Source of the DNA: Sipunculus nudus
Taxonomy: Eukaryota; Annelida; Sipuncula; Golfingiida; Sipunculidae
Assembly (NCBI GenBank): GCA_026874595.1
Contig: CM049309.1
Coordinates: 90,976,723 to 91,040,722, forward strand
Direction of reading: 5' to 3'
DNA: 64,000 nt
Shown here: positions 1 through 13,848 of the stretch, piece after piece
Numbering within the stretch: position 1 is the stretch's first letter
Layout of the letters: the number at the start of each line of letters is the position of its first letter
Made by a program: the position numbers and the translations under genes
The notes under the pieces: generated by a model
Databases searched by the model: none
Seen by the model: only the letters and a program-made list of their open reading frames with translations
What the model was told of the DNA's origin: nothing

Positions 1-1066
1 ATGTTAATTTATATTTTGAAAATTAAATCACGATATTAATTTATTTGATTATATAATATGAAAATATAAACTGTTATTTTTTTTTTATTATTTAATATCT
101 GAAATTTTGAAATCATATAATTAGATCCTGTTATGTACAAAATTTAAAGTACAAGATTGTTTAATACCAAATGTATTGTAAGAGTGATTTAAATAATATT
201 TTATTTGTTTAAAAAAATTGATGAAAGTTTAAATCACTCTCCATATTCCTAAATTATCCTATGCTGGTTTTGCTGCAATGAAGAAGGGCATGCCTGAAGA
301 ATAAAAGCCATGCATGCTACCATTATTGTAACATTATTGAACTATGTAATGGAATAAACATGTCATCACATCCAAATGAACATATAAACCCGAGAAGATT
401 GTCTTTAGTTCGGTTCTGTCCAGAATCTTGACGTAAACAGTATTTTATTGGATATATTTATAAGGATTGGGAAACAGGACACATCCCTACATAAATTCCT
501 CTCCTGATACATACATAAATTACTGAATTGACAGCTTTGATACTAAATAATAATATGCAATAAACATGAACAATTCCTCTGGACACAATTTTTAGTTACA
601 CTGAAAAACTTGATTTGTGAACTTTGAGAAAGAAGATTAAATCTGAACAGAAGTATGTACTATAAAATAAATTTATGTGAAATATATATGAAAATAATAT
701 AAAATGTACAAGTATGCATATAATTATAAATCATTATTTTACATATGCAACCATGGGTTGCTTTTAAATTACATGTATTCAAGAGTTCATACAATTATCT
801 TATAATTTTGACTTGAAATGCCCCAATAACGATCATTGAGGTTTCAAAATATCAAAAAAAATTAAAAAAAACAGAATTAAAGAAGCTGAAATAATTAAGA
901 TCTCCAGTATCATTAGGCTTCTTGTAAATGAGAGACACAGTATATAAGAACATTGTGTAGGTAACTGAATGATACAGGTGCTTGAACTATTAATTAAACA
1001 TCTGATTGTAGTGCTAGTTTATAGCACTCATGGCTGCGCAAGGTCTAGATTCCTCCCATCAGTTTA
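1..1066. other. AT-rich upstream DNA without a recognised gene
   Basis: Strongly AT-rich sequence with stops in all frames. No coding signal, RNA gene or repeat family that recurs in this window was seen. Confidence 0.6.
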
Positions 1067-1203
1067 AGTAATAGTAATAGTAATAGTTATAGATACCCCA
1101 GTAATAGTAATAGTAATAGAAGGAAAAATGTGGTAATAGTAATAGTAATAGTAATATCAGAAATTGAAAGTAATAGTAATAGTAATAGAACATCTGTAAT
1201 AGA
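1067..1203. repeat. (AGTAAT)n-type microsatellite
   Basis: Interrupted runs of AGTAAT and AGTAATAG units. The minus-strand reading of Leu and Ile/Thr runs is a product of the repeat, not a gene. Confidence 0.9.
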
Positions 1204-1495
1204 CCCTATGTCTGGTAAACAATGATATGAAAAGGAAAGATTATAGTATAAATCATGCAATTTGATTTGAGGCAAATAAGATTTATATAATCAATCGTAT
1301 TTTTGTTGTATGCAAAAACAATTGATAAACCTGCAGTGATTATATCTTAGGGAAGAAGACCCTTCAAGTCCATAAACAGTACGCCTGTGCAAGTTATATG
1401 CCAAATCCCAAATTTGACACAAAACCTTGTTATATTATGTAGATTGCCTTCATTTTTACTTAAATAAACACTAAGTTACACCCCTCATAATTGTA

Positions 1496-1827
1496 TCCGC
1501 CAAAACGAAGTTTTGCGGATACTATGTTTTTGACCGGGTTCCGCTGCCACCGCGGTGTTTGATTCCGGAATAGAACTGTGAGACCACTGGACAGATTTTT
1601 CAAAAACTTTACACTATTATCGGGTCATATGTGAACTGGTGCCAAAATCATTTGCGTTGACCTCTGATCTTTCCTCTGTCCAGAGCGTCCATCTGTGCAT
1701 TGACACATTAATGCCCCATATCTTCGGACTCGTTTGACCAATCCGGAAAATTTTTTTTTGCAAAAATGTAGCCCTACTCTGATTTTGGCGGATGCAAGTA
1801 GTTGCTTGTTGACTACCCGTATTCTAG
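1496..1827 (+). mobile_element. Short Helitron/Helentron-like element, family P copy 1
   Basis: The 5' end is a hairpin built from ATCCGCCAAAAC and GTTTTGCGGAT, followed by ACTATG and a GC-rich segment. Near the 3' end TTTTGGCGGAT (1783-1793) repeats the 5' end in inverted form, followed by a small stem-loop (GTAGT/ACTAC) and CTAGTT. Subterminal inverted repeats plus a 3' hairpin just before a CTAG end fit HINE or pearl-like elements. It has no coding capacity. The longer copy at 16499-17952 has the same ends. The 5' boundary could shift a few bases because TTGTA is shared between families. Confidence 0.6.
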
Positions 1828-2236
1828 TTATTAATTTTTTCTTCAGGCTCTGTTGTAGTCATTTCCTTTGTCCAGATGCAGGAAGTCCACTCCTGGTCAC
1901 TGGAAATCAGCTTTGCCAGGGTTTCTGATTTGTTACAGTCACTGGTGAGGGTGGGGGGGGGGGGGGGGGTTCCGTGCTGTGACAGGTGTACAGTTATTCT
2001 CATGTCACCATCCCAATCCACCCCCTTCCCACCCCCTACAAACCCAAACCACTAGGTGTTGTGCAGTAAATCTTATCGTTTTCACTGTATCTTCTTAATT
2101 GTAATGCTGTTTCCACTCCAATATACAAAAGCTTTCCTTGAAAAAGTAATTCAAGGTGTAATCCAGAAGATGCCATGTTGTGTTAATGTAGCATTGTTAA
2201 AAAATCAGTTTTCTTTTAAATGATTTTAACAAATAT
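1828..2236. other. Unannotated AT-rich interval with a G tract
   Basis: Contains a long G run at about 1953-1969 and no coding signal. Confidence 0.5.
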
Positions 2237-2534
2237 AATTAAACCCATAAGTATGTATTAATTTATAAAATATGAAGCAAATTATGGATAAATAAAGGCA
2301 TAATTTAAAATTATGAAATCTGAATCAAGTATTATTTTTAGATATATATTGTTTTACAAATTTAACAGATATATTTTTGTGGTAAAATTAAACCCATAAG
2401 TATGCATTAATTTATAAAATAGGAAGCAAATTATGGATAAATAAAGGCATAATTTAAAATTATGAAGTCTGAATCAAGTATTATTTTTAGATATTTATTG
2501 TTTTACAAATTTAAAAGATATATTTTTGTGGTAA
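2237..2534. repeat. 149-bp direct tandem duplication
   Basis: Two nearly identical 149-bp units begin at AATTAAACCCATAAGTATG (2237 and 2386). A more diverged third copy may continue to about 2640. It is AT-rich and non-coding. Confidence 0.85.
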
Positions 2535-2786
2535 AAAATAAATAAACATTTGTATGCATGATGTGGTGTTATCTGACAAGATAAAGATATATGATAATGC
2601 AATTTAGAATTATAAATCAATTTTTGTATTCAGATATATATGTTATATATTTAAAATGTATAGCAATTTAAACTTATAATAAAAAAAATAATGAAAAAAA
2701 CAAGGATCAAATACAAACATTTGTGCATTATTTTCCTGCCTCAGCAGATTTTTTTGGAGTTCAGGCTTTGTTTGCCTTGTATGTAA

Positions 2787-2869
2787 ACTATGTATATTCA
2801 GAAATGTTGTAAATCCCACCATCTCCCCCCCCCCCATGTATATTCAGAAATGTTGTAAATCCCACCATC

Positions 2870-2906
<37 letters not shown>
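2787..2906. repeat. Duplicated short motif ending in a 36-C tract
   Basis: ATGTATATTCAGAAATGTTG and its continuation are repeated twice, each copy ending in a C run, the second 36 C long (2871-2906). Such tracts can form i-motif or G4 structures and are prone to sequencing error, so the length may be unreliable. Confidence 0.85.
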
Positions 2907-2907
<1 letters not shown>

Positions 2908-4086
2908 CTGCCATTGATTCCTGTGCACTGGGACATAATTTGTTATTGCAAATTTGTAAAATTTATTTAATTAAAAAATTATTGGATCAGAAAAATAAGA
3001 TCTTATTGAAACATAAGTGATCAGGTCTGTCTATCATCTCTGATATCATTAAATATATATTAATTATAAAATTTTTCCTATAACCACTGTTGAAATAAGT
3101 TTCACATGCTGTAAGTGTATAGAAGTAAGCTATTTAAGTCTGAAATTTTAAAGCAACATATATTCAGTTGTGTATTATTGCAGATGTTAAACTATAAAAA
3201 AATTGATATAATAAATAAATTGAAATAATTGAAACTTCATATATTATCAGCTTTGTTTGTCTACCAGACTGTGTTCTTTTTTAAATATTAAGTAATTGTC
3301 AATGAACTTTTATATCCTGTAAGCATTTATGAATTAAGTGAAAATCCTATGTATATACACTATTATAATACAGATATGTTGTAACTCCCATCATTCCACC
3401 CCCCCCCCCCCCCCCAACCACTACCACCACTACTAGTCCTTTCATCTGGGGACTGGGGACATAAGTTATATTTCAACTGTATACATTTCATTAAAACAAA
3501 TACATATATTTAATAATATATTTAAAAAAAAGGTTCAATTGAACAAATGTGTAAACTACTGAACAATCAACAGTTAATTGAAAAGCCAACTAATGATCAT
3601 GGTAATAGTACAGATCATTTGTTCACAACCTGCTCACATGCTCCAGTTTCAACATTAGGGAACACATGGTCAGGTCACAAAATATTATTTGCAACAATTT
3701 CTTGCTAATCAGTACAAACCAATCATATAAACCAACCATGGCCTATATTACCTCTTCCTCAGACACTTCATCTCCATATGATATTAATCTAGATTTTAAC
3801 CTGCAAGGTCAACTTCAGCTGAGCACAGTGACCCATGGGTCCCTTGTGTTATCTAAGTGATGATCATTGCGAGCCTACAACAATACTGTGTGCCCAAAAC
3901 CAAGTAATCCCAGTATTTTCAAGGTTACAGGTACTGTTTTAACAGTAGAGACACTCTGTCAATATTAATTATTGACATTGAAGTAATTAAGTTCTTTTTC
4001 AATCGGTTGTGATAATTCTTAATAAAAAGAATTAGGTAAAAGTAGGATGGTTTTTATTTATGTGGGACTGTTGGGAGGCTGATCAG
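2907..4086. other. AT-rich DNA ending in a 3' fragment of family S
   Basis: Mostly AT-rich with a 15-C-type tract near 3402. At 3816-3848 the sequence CAGCTGAGCACAGTGACCCA and following GGGTCCCTTGT matches the 3' end of the AGCTCAG element family, so a decayed copy ends here. No gene was seen. Confidence 0.5.
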
Positions 4087-4100
4087 GTTGTCATGGCAAC
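4087..4100. promoter_or_regulatory. RFX-type X-box palindrome upstream of putative exon 1
   Basis: The 14-bp near-palindrome GTTGTCATGGCAAC matches the RFX X-box pattern (GTTRCC-like half site, short spacer, GGYAAC half site). It lies 191 bp upstream of the candidate ATG at 4292, where a promoter would be expected. No TATA box was seen near it. Function is inferred from motif and position only. Confidence 0.35.
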
Positions 4101-4291
4101 AGGTCAACTCCAGGATGGGCAATAATATTAATGTGGTGGCAGTCTGGATGCTGGACGAGCAGCTCGGGGATTTAGGGTGCTGAGGCAGTCAATAGTTATC
4201 TGCAGGTAGGCAGAGTGACGAAACCTGTCAACGTGTCCAGGTGCTCCAGGTACCAAACACACGATCAGGTCCATGTGGACATGGTCCAAAC

Positions 4292-4513
4292 ATGTCCAAG
4301 TCAGTCACAGCAGGCAAAAAAAATGTTAAACAGGCAGGTCTGAGTGGGATGACTAAAGGCAAGGTGTCACGAAATGCTTCCAGTGACAGCCAGCGTAAAG
4401 TCAAGAAAAACCATGCACTTGCCAGTCATCACGAGGAACCCATTGACAACAAGATTCCAAAGGAAGCTCACGTTCATATAACGGCTTCGAGCATCAGTGG
4501 ATACATGATCAAG
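4292..4513 (+). CDS. Putative first coding exon of an N-terminally extended peroxiredoxin isoform
   Basis: An open frame begins at ATG 4292 (A at -3, in-frame TAG upstream at 4193) and runs 74 codons to an AAG|GTAGGT donor at 4513/4514. It ends in phase 0, and the next peroxiredoxin exon at 19878 begins in phase 0 with an open frame, so the two join without a stop. The encoded peptide is hydrophilic and basic (12 Lys and 2 Arg against 5 acidic residues), rich in Ser and His, with no membrane segment and no clear secretory signal. I recognise no domain. It lies in a GC-richer island within AT-rich DNA, about 190 bp below an RFX-like X-box. It could instead be 5' UTR, belong to another transcript, or be a chance frame. 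The join is inferred from splice phase, not from transcripts. Confidence 0.45.
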
Positions 4514-7496
4514 GTAGGTCACTTTGATCATGGCTGATGTGATGTCACCCGTCAAGTTTGTCCAGCTATCACTGGTATCTCAGTCTAGTTCTGCTTGATC
4601 AACCAGATGAAATATATTTGTTCAAATTTGCTTTTTAAAAATTTAAATTCATTTTGCTATAACAATTAGAACCAGAATTTAAGGTCTTATATATTCTAAA
4701 TTTTTGTGTTAATTATCAGAAAATTCCTTACATTCACTATCTCTGTGCCATATTCCAGTTGTTTTATTTCACTGCAATTAGCAGGCAGTTGCTCAATAAA
4801 GACGATTTAATTGTATGAAACATAGGTTAAGGCTATTGTATAAGTTCTGTAGTATTTAGTGTATATCACAACAGAATAACAACATACAGGGGAAGTAATT
4901 TCTTGGACTAAGTTAAATAGCTATCAAGATTGCATGCTATATCTCAGCATTGAACAGAGTCAAATAAAGCTGGTGCGGGACCTGTAGCATATAAATTACA
5001 GCAAGTATAATAAATAACAAGCTATGAATTATACGCATTCCTTTAGAGTATAATCATATTTATTTGATATATAAGGCCTGCTATAATACATCAAATATCC
5101 GATACTTCACCAAGAGTATAACTGTTGTATCAATTTAAAATGTCAAAGGGGATCAAAGAAACACCCAAAACACCAGCCGATTTCCCCCCTGTGAGCCTGT
5201 GACCAATACAAACATGTATGACAAGTATTAAATCCAGCTAAGCAATAAAGGGTTTTGTAGTGAGATCGGTTTTGGATAAACAGTAGTCAACACTGGTATT
5301 TGTAATATGTTCAGGCTGAGCCTCCAGGTTGCAGCATCAGAGTTTCTGACTCCGTTGTGACTCCGCAGAATCAGACTCACCATAAACCAAAGTTAATAGA
5401 GGGCAACCAGCCATGCTCATGCTCAAAACTCATCAAGAAGAGATTATTGAAGTTGGGTTGATCCATGCTGCTCCTAAGTTCATTTCTTTTCTTTTCATTT
5501 TTGAAAAGGACTGTTCCCAACTGCTGATGGTCCAAACAAATAATAAATAAATGCACAATTCTACATTCAGGAAACAAGATGCCAAAGAATTATTAGTGAT
5601 CCAACAATACAACTTTAACTCAATCACATGATGTTTGGCGCTGATATATGATAAGTTATATCAGTTTTTACCAGTTCAGTGAACTCTACAAATTCCTCCA
5701 TAAGACATTCTCCTAAGCTTTCCAGAAAATATCTGGCAAGAAATGATGATCTCCTGGTAATTTCTCCAGGTGTTAATGCCTGTGAATTATGCAGTATATA
5801 CTGTTATCTTTCATGTAGGTAAATATATATAATAATAATTTGTCTGAAACTTTTAAAAATCTTGCTGCTGAAAAGGGGGGGAGGCTCTGCTTCTGAGTAA
5901 TTAAATTAGTGATTTAATTATGTTTACATTATATATAATCAGGCTATATTTTTTGTGGGCTTTCCAGTTAATTTATTATGTAGGCATTGACTTATCAGTT
6001 TTATACCATATTACCCCACCCTTGCTCCTTTGAATACTCATATGATTCTACCTCTAACATTGTTTTAATTATATCGATTAAAAATTAAAGCTATTCCTAG
6101 AATATCCGCGATTATATGACATCATAGTAGGGATTCCCATCCACACCCCTGCAGCTTTCAACATGAATCGGTTCCAAACTGATTTTTGCAGACTATGGTG
6201 TGAGTGCTGGTGTGGAAGCGGATTGGTGTGAACCCACTATGTAATTTTAACTGCCTCAAATTTGACAGATAACGGATAACTGAAGCGGATGCAGAAGGAA
6301 CAAAGGATAGGAATGAATGCCCCTTTACACGAGAGGAGATCTGGGATGCTGCGTGAAGAGTTTATGAACCACATTGCTTGAATATATCCAAACAAGGATT
6401 CACAGTGCACAGGTTGTGTCCAAGTCTTGAACACAAGATTGCAAAGAAGGGCTGATCATCTGAAAGCCTTGTAACACTTTATCCCACAATATGACCATAA
6501 TTCCTTTGTCTAACTTCGTCATTGTTAAAGGAGTCACGAGGCATGGGGCCCCTGAAAGTACAGGGCCCATAGCATTAGCTACTTTGGCTACTATGTTAAT
6601 TCGGCACTGCATTGAAGTTGACATTATGTATGTATCATAGCCATAAGATTGACAAAAAGGGGACAGTAATATCTAGTGTTGTTTCATGTGTGCTTCCATC
6701 CCTTATTAAATCTGTTGTTTGGGTGCAGATGCATTATAAGCCATATTTTGGGAAAGTGCGCTGTATATTTTGAGGTCAAAACCTCACAGGACCCACTTCT
6801 TAAAATAAGCTTTTAATTTTTCAGCTAAGGTTTTTATCCCAAACCTTCAACCTGTCTATTCAGAATGTTGAGGAGCATTTGGCAACATCATTTTACTTCA
6901 GTGGTAAAATTATGGTTAAGGAAAGCTTCCTTGACATTATAGACATGGTTAAGACTTCAGCTGAATAGCTTAAGTCACAGATTATTTGACATATATGGTT
7001 AATATGTTGTAAAGTAATCAGATTAATTAAATTCAAATAAATAAATCATTAATTTTGCTGCCAATGAATTTAATAAAAAAGACTGTGAAGTTAAGCTTCC
7101 AAATAAAAATATTTAAAAAAAAACAGCAACTTTAGCAAATGAGTCAAGCTTTGATGCCCTTGGCATACATGCTAGGTTTTTTTAGCTTGGGTGTGGGGCA
7201 CTGTTTACAAAAAGGATCCTGCCCAGCCTTAGAAGATTCCTCCATATAATCATCTCAGGTACACCCGCCCCAGGTATCCTATCATAAATACAAGGAAGAT
7301 GAACTGACTGTACCTTGATACTGGGCCTCAGGTATCGATTTTAATGGATCAGAGTGACATTGAGTGATTGAATCGAATAAAAGGGAGCAGTTGCCATCTG
7401 TCCCTTCAATATTTAATTATATAGAACAATTTCTGTTGTCAAGTGTACAACGTTGTTAATTAAACCACCTGAAAAGGTGAGTTTTATAAAATCTAC
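4514..7496. other. Intron 1, proximal part; no gene seen
   Basis: Unique-looking AT-rich sequence. A possible small inverted-repeat element lies at about 6123-6241, with left CATAGTAGGG and right CCCACTATG, but its internal match is weak. Confidence 0.45.
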
Positions 7497-8020
7497 TTAC
7501 TGAACAGGTTACAAAACATCCTATTTTACTGACAGGTAACAAAACATCCTATTTTACTGACAGGTTACAATACATTCTATTTTACTGACAGGTTACAATA
7601 CATTCTATTTTACTGACAGGTTACAATACATTCTATTTTACTGACAGGTTACAATACATTCTATTTTACTGACAGGTTACAATACATTCTATTTTACTGA
7701 CAGGTTACAATACATTCTATTTTACTGACAGGTTACAATACATTCTATTTTACTGACAGGTTACAATACATTCTATTTTACTGATAGGTTACAATACATT
7801 CTATTTTACTGACAGGTTACAATACATTCTATTTTACTGACAGGTTACAATACATTCTATTTTACTGACAGGTTACAATACATTCTATTTTACTGACAGG
7901 ATACAAAACATTCTATTTTATTGACAGGTTACAATACATTCTGTTTTACTGACAGGTTACAATACATTCTGTTTTACTGACAGGTTACAATACATTCTAT
8001 TTTACTGACAGGTTATAAAA
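7497..8020. repeat. 28-bp minisatellite, about 19 copies
   Basis: The unit is CAGGTTACAATACATTCTAT followed by TTTACTGA. Copies are highly homogeneous in the centre and diverge at both ends. It is intronic if exon 1 is real. Confidence 0.95.
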
Positions 8021-8075
8021 AATCTATTTTAACTGGGTAGGATATGCTTGTCGTTTGAAAGCCTAAATTATTGTA

Positions 8076-9017
8076 TCCCCAGACAAAGTTGGGATACTAT
8101 GTTTTAAGCATGGTCGCATGATTTCTTTCGGATGCGATAACTCAAAAAAAATTTTTCAAAGATGTTTACCAAACTTGACATGTCCAGGTGTGGGTGAGTG
8201 GACGAAGCCTATTAAAATAGGGGTCATGACCATTACTAGGAAAGTGACCTTGACCTTAAATAAATCAATTTTGGGGGAAATCACACAAATTCTTAAATAT
8301 CTCAAGAAATCTTTCATGGATTGATCCAAAAAGTTGAATGGAGATCTTCGATAGTGTTGTCATGTAAGAGAAACTGGTGGCGCCACCCTATTATCCTTTT
8401 CTTGTTATAGTGCCATTAAATATCCCCATCATTGCCACTTGACCGTACTGGGACCATTATAAGTCAAAAACTGATACTGATAGACAGATTTCTTTCATGT
8501 TATGCATAGCGTATACATAGACATGGGTTATGGGTTGATGTAGATTTAAACTGGGGTCATGACATTTCCAGTGAGATTGGCCTTGACCTTGAATATTGTC
8601 ATGTATATGGTGATAATCACACAAACTCAGAAATATTTTTATAAGGGTACATCAATTGGTCCAAAAATCAAAATGACTGAAGATCTTGGATAGCTTTGTC
8701 TTCTGCGAAAGACTGCAACCTTCTGACCTTTTCTTGTTTTTACACCTTTTTTATATCCCATCATTGCCACTTGACAGTACTGTGAGCATTATAAACATTA
8801 TTTCTCAAGAGTGATTCTCAGTATTGGCCCCTATATTTGGTGAAAAATATTGTTTCTCAAGTTAATAGATGGAAAAAAACCATGGTCGCTTGCCAAGTGT
8901 CAGTATAGTATAAGATGCGGAAGATGGGGGGGGGGGGCCTTTTCTTAAAAGGGGGGGGGGGGGGGGGATTAATTGTCTGGGGATACCATGGCACCTGCGG
9001 TGCAACAAAATTTCTAG
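8076..9017 (+). mobile_element. Helitron/Helentron-like element, family C copy 1
   Basis: Begins TATCCCCAGACAAAG (8075 on). The inverted form TTGTCTGGGGATA recurs at 8973-8985, followed by a stem-loop (GGCACC TGC GGTGC), about ten bases and CTAGTT. The inside has GACCTTGACCTT-containing modules and a G-rich tract before the 3' end. No protein domain was seen; the few short frames are broken. A second copy lies in intron 5. Confidence 0.65.
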
Positions 9018-12000
9018 TTTATGAACAGTTTTTGTGTGCAAGGCAAACTACTCAGTCAGCCCCAACAACTAATGAAATGTCTTATTTACCAGTTTTAGTT
9101 CTCTATTTTTACTTTTTGGATCACCAGTCACACTAACAGTGGTTTATATGTTAACCACCTGTGGACCACCACTATGCAGAACAATCTAAATTTTGTTATC
9201 AGGACCCAGGACAAGCTCTTTATTTGATTTTATAGGTATAAAATAATCTAGATTAAGTTTTGTTTGAATTCTTTGGTTTCACTCGGGTTACTCTGATACA
9301 CTATTCTACTGTTCATAAAATGTGGTCAGTTGCTACATATAGCTCCCAACTACTTTTGCTCTGACATACTTATCTGTCGGCACAGTGGAAAATAAGCTTC
9401 TAAATCCACCAAATAAAACTGACCAATTAGGAAACAATTTTTTATTCTGATCTAGTCAGGTTTATATATTTATTGGCTTACTAACCCCCTGACCACAAAT
9501 TTCTTTATATTGAAAAAAATCAAGTTAATTAAAAATAAAATTTTTACTTGCCTGATTACAGATAATTGGGGGAGAACATTTCTGTAGGATAAAAAAGACC
9601 AGATAGATGGGTCAGCACCATTTTCAGCCATCAGTAAAAGAAAATTATAGTTTTGGCAGTCTCCCTGCTGTGATTATGAAGGATATACATAATTTTATTT
9701 GAATATAATAATAAGTACAATATAAGTCTACAGACCTGCAGTATGTTTTTACCAGACAACTGCTGGCTGGGGATCTCAGCTGAGCTTTTGACTCTGTTTG
9801 TCTGACAGCATTAATTATAAATGCAGCTGGTCAGGTGACTGAACAAACTGATTTATTTAAGTTCCAAGCATTGCGCCATATTATACATAGCATAGCCTTG
9901 TTAACAGCTGTGTTTCAACTCTCTGTGCCCCTATCCTTGGCTGTTTATACAGCAGTTAGTTCAGAGTATGCAACCTGTCACACATTTTGTCCTTTTCTTC
10001 AAATTTTTGTGGAATGAAAAGATAATTTGGTTAAATTAGAGAATTGTAAATCTTTAAACATTAAATTCTGAACCATGTATTCTACATACATTCATGCGAT
10101 AATTAATAATCTTAAACAGTATTATTTTTTCATTCAAGCAAAATTGAGCATTTCAAACAAAAATTATGAGTAATTAAGCTAATAACAAACAAAACAACTG
10201 CTGATGCAGGACTTGAAGCATTTATGCACACTAATATTAGTTAAAAGGTGCATGGGATTGGAGTGAATTGGTACTTTCTTCATTTTGTATTTGCTTTTAA
10301 CCATTAGGTAATATTAAAAGTGGTAGCTATTACATTTATTAAGACAGATCTTTTAAAGAGTCGGGTAGTTAAGAAAATGCGGTTGTTAAATCATAGCAAA
10401 ATCATTCCTATAGACCACCTCCCTATCATTGGTCAGGGTAAGAGTGTTACTCAGTATATAAACCCCAGCATCAAGCCCCTGACCCTGATCACGTTGACAC
10501 CACCATATATATACACAGGTTTATTGTAGAGGACAGAAATGAAACAAGAATGCCAAGGTTACGGTAAATGTGACCTGGATCAATGAGGGTCAGATCATTC
10601 ATCCTCCTGGTGCAAGTTACTACAGGGGAATTGATCACTGCCTTTTATTACTGCCCCTCCTTTCAGATTTAATAGTCTGTGTCCACTCTGAGTACTTGCT
10701 CTTCATGAATACTAACTGCAGGTGTATACCAGACCAGGCCAAGTCAGAAAGGGAGACCTGGTATGTATTGTGATTTGGGTCACTGGCATTTATTACCTAA
10801 ATATAGCATGATAAATATTGTAAATGATAAATACAGAATGTGAAGTGTGATCACAGAGTAAGTTATTCATGTACCATTGTAATTGTAGCATGAAAATCTT
10901 ACAAGACAGGAAACCTGAATGTGTTTCAATTCTGATAACTATGTAGCACATTCATGAACGGTTAAAACTGACAGTTTAATAGCTTGAAAGTACACTTCAA
11001 AGTGATTCATTGTTCAAATTTCATTTGTTTTCTCTTGATACTCAAAGCTTCTAAATTAGCATTCAAATTAGTTATTTAAATATCTGTTACTCTACAAGAA
11101 GTGTATAAAAATTTACATCTTTAGTTGTACGGATTCCTGAAATTTATAAAAAGAGATATGGATAAAATAAACAGAAGTAAGAAGAGAAAAATAGAGATTG
11201 GATTAAAATATATATGAGATTCATATATAGATATACATTGCATATTTATGGAAAGATGTATAGAACTTTATATCAAAGGGGGAAAAAAATAATACTATGT
11301 CCTTAAATACAAGATATAGGATTTTTTTATAAGAAAGAAAATACTACGATATATAGCATTACAAGTGAGATGCATTTTACTTCATCATACAGTATGAAGG
11401 GACAATCACACACCTACAGTTCACATTTAAGACAGTCTTTATAAGAAATGAAAACTCACACTTTGTTTTATTCAAACCTGGTACTATTGTAGTTATTGTA
11501 AGAATATACAGACTTGGAGATCCATCAGTTTGTGTGCACGTATTTAGATATAATCTGCTGTGCAGTGTGCAAGTTCACAGAAACATGAGTCCAAATCAAT
11601 ACAATACTGAAGCACCATCATTTAAGGTTGTTCATTAGTAACATGTTAATAAAAATAATATCTGATAAGATGGGAACTGAGGCACAAGTTCCAATTTTTG
11701 TACATTTTCAAACAACACTTATTTTGATTTGCTTATTATTATTTGATGTTTCAACATGTGGATTATTTTATGGGTTTCCACTGTCCATATTAATCCTTCC
11801 ATTTTGGATGTTTCTGCGTGTTTTTTTTTTAGGGAGGCATACAAAGTGACAGATCTGTAATCTTGTATGTCTTTTGATTTGCTACATTTGTATGATGCAT
11901 GTACCTTTCATAGACAAAATGTCACATTTTTTATTCATGTCCTAGACACTGGATATGTTTGAGACACTTGAAAAATATCAGATAATATACTGGTATGAAT

Positions 12001-13316
12001 ACAGTCATGTACATTTTTCTTTGTGCATCTGTAACTTAAGTCACTGGACAGCTCTAGGTTTAGTAGAACTGCTGCTGTAATACCTGGGAGGAGGAATGGC
12101 TGTTGGTTCAGTATGTGTATTGTCTGAGATAGTTTTACAGTGATTGATGGGTGTAGCTTGAGTACTGTCCCATGTGAGAGGCTTGTAGAAGCAGCCACAT
12201 ACATAATTTCATGCTCTGAATGTTAGTTTAAGTCAATAGACTTGAGGCTTTCAGAGGAGTTCAGGTTCATGGCAACCAGGTTGATTGTAATTCTGAGGTG
12301 TGTACTGTTGTTCATATAGCGTGAAAGCTAAAGACCATGATGTCCACATAGGACAATGTCGTTGTGTGCATGTCTTTCATGCAATCAAGAGGATTCAAAA
12401 TCCAGAGAATCAATTATAGTGCACTTTGAACAGGTAAAACTTTTCATATATTTAGATCAATGTGAATTGTTTAATTTTTTTTGTCCCAGGACTGAATTCA
12501 TCCTTTTTAACTATCACTGTTACACTGAAGCTGCATCAGTGAGACTTCATGTTAAAAAGGTAAGATTAACAGGTGGAAGGTAGTAAAATACCAGCAGTGT
12601 TTTAGGACACATGCAAAGCCAGTATTTGTTGTAACTCATCTCTCTCATAATATGGAAAGATGTACAGAAGGAAGGAGAAGCGTGATTACTGAGCTCCCTG
12701 CCCTGGTTCCTTCTGTTCAGTGTTGTTAACATCCTGCTGAGTGACTGACTCCACTTCATGGTTATCAAGTTTAACTATATGTAATTGTCACTGCTTCGTG
12801 GCCAGTCAGATATTATTGTTTGATGTTAAGATGAAAGGCCACTCTCTCAGCCACTCAACACAGTTTTAAATTATTAGTTCTGTACAAGGTGAATGAATTA
12901 TAAATGCAAAGTGTATTGCAGTTTATTATTCAGTGTGGGACTTTTTCAGTAGGATTTTTATTTAATACAGTTTAAATAGATAAGTTTTCTGAGTCAAATA
13001 CAGATTGCAGTAGAGGGTGTCAAAGCAATTTGTAGGTTGAAGGCTACTTGGTTCCATCTTGATTGCATATGAAATAGGTGCTGTCCATGACAGAACAAGA
13101 CTAAATTCATTATTTAACTTTTAAATTAATGAAAAGAATCCCATTCTTGCTGTCACAGACCTGACTTGCCTTGGCTGACTTAAACTGTTAATCAGTTTTA
13201 CAACAGCACTAAAAATACAAAGTATAAGACATAGCTTGGTGGTGAAAGTATTGGATCCTTGTGGTGAAGTAATTTCCTGAAGGTACATTCCTGGCTTCAT
13301 CCCCATTAGCCTTGTA
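9018..13316. other. Intron 1, central part; no gene seen
   Basis: About 4.3 kb of AT-rich sequence with short non-conserved frames only. No tandem array or dispersed family was recognised. Confidence 0.5.
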
Positions 13317-13848
13317 AAGAAATCTGCAAAATCTCGATAGATACTTGGAGATTTGCTGTAATGTCTTAATTAAAGATAATGGCTTGTGGATATAACACTG
13401 AAATAACAGTTACTTCATCCACAGTCAGCTGACAGTGCCACCTACCAGCTACTATTCCTTTTGATATAGTGTAGTTTACTTTGACAGACTTACACAAATC
13501 CATGAAGTTTTGGTTTATTATGTATTGTTTTATTTATGATTCTTTTAATAATGTTTGGCAGATCACTCATTTTTGTCTGCAAAAGAAATCTGCAAAATCT
13601 CGATAGATACTTGGAGATTTGCTGTAATGTCTTAATTAAAGATAATGGCTTGTGGATATAACACTGAAATAACAGTTACTTCATCCACAGTCAGCTGACA
13701 GTGCCACCTACCAGCTACTATTCCTTTTGATATAGTGTAGTTTACTTTGACAGACTTACACAAATCCATGAAGTTTTGGTTTATTATGTATTGTTTTATT
13801 TATGATTCTTTTAATAATGTTTGGCAGGGCACTCATTTTTGTCTACAA
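13317..13848. repeat. 266-bp direct tandem duplication
   Basis: The segment starting GAAATCTGCAAAATCTCGAT occurs at 13319 and again 266 bp later with only a few differences near the ends (for example GGCAGATCACT versus GGCAGGGCACT). The near identity indicates a recent duplication or an assembly artefact. Confidence 0.9.

Noticed and set aside
8118..8324. Short frames inside the family C and P elements
   Set aside because: Not conserved between copies and no Rep, helicase or transposase motifs, so the elements are treated as non-autonomous.
13317..13848. Possible duplicated exon
   Set aside because: The 266-bp duplicated unit has stops in all frames and no splice-site pair of note; only a tandem duplication is supported.
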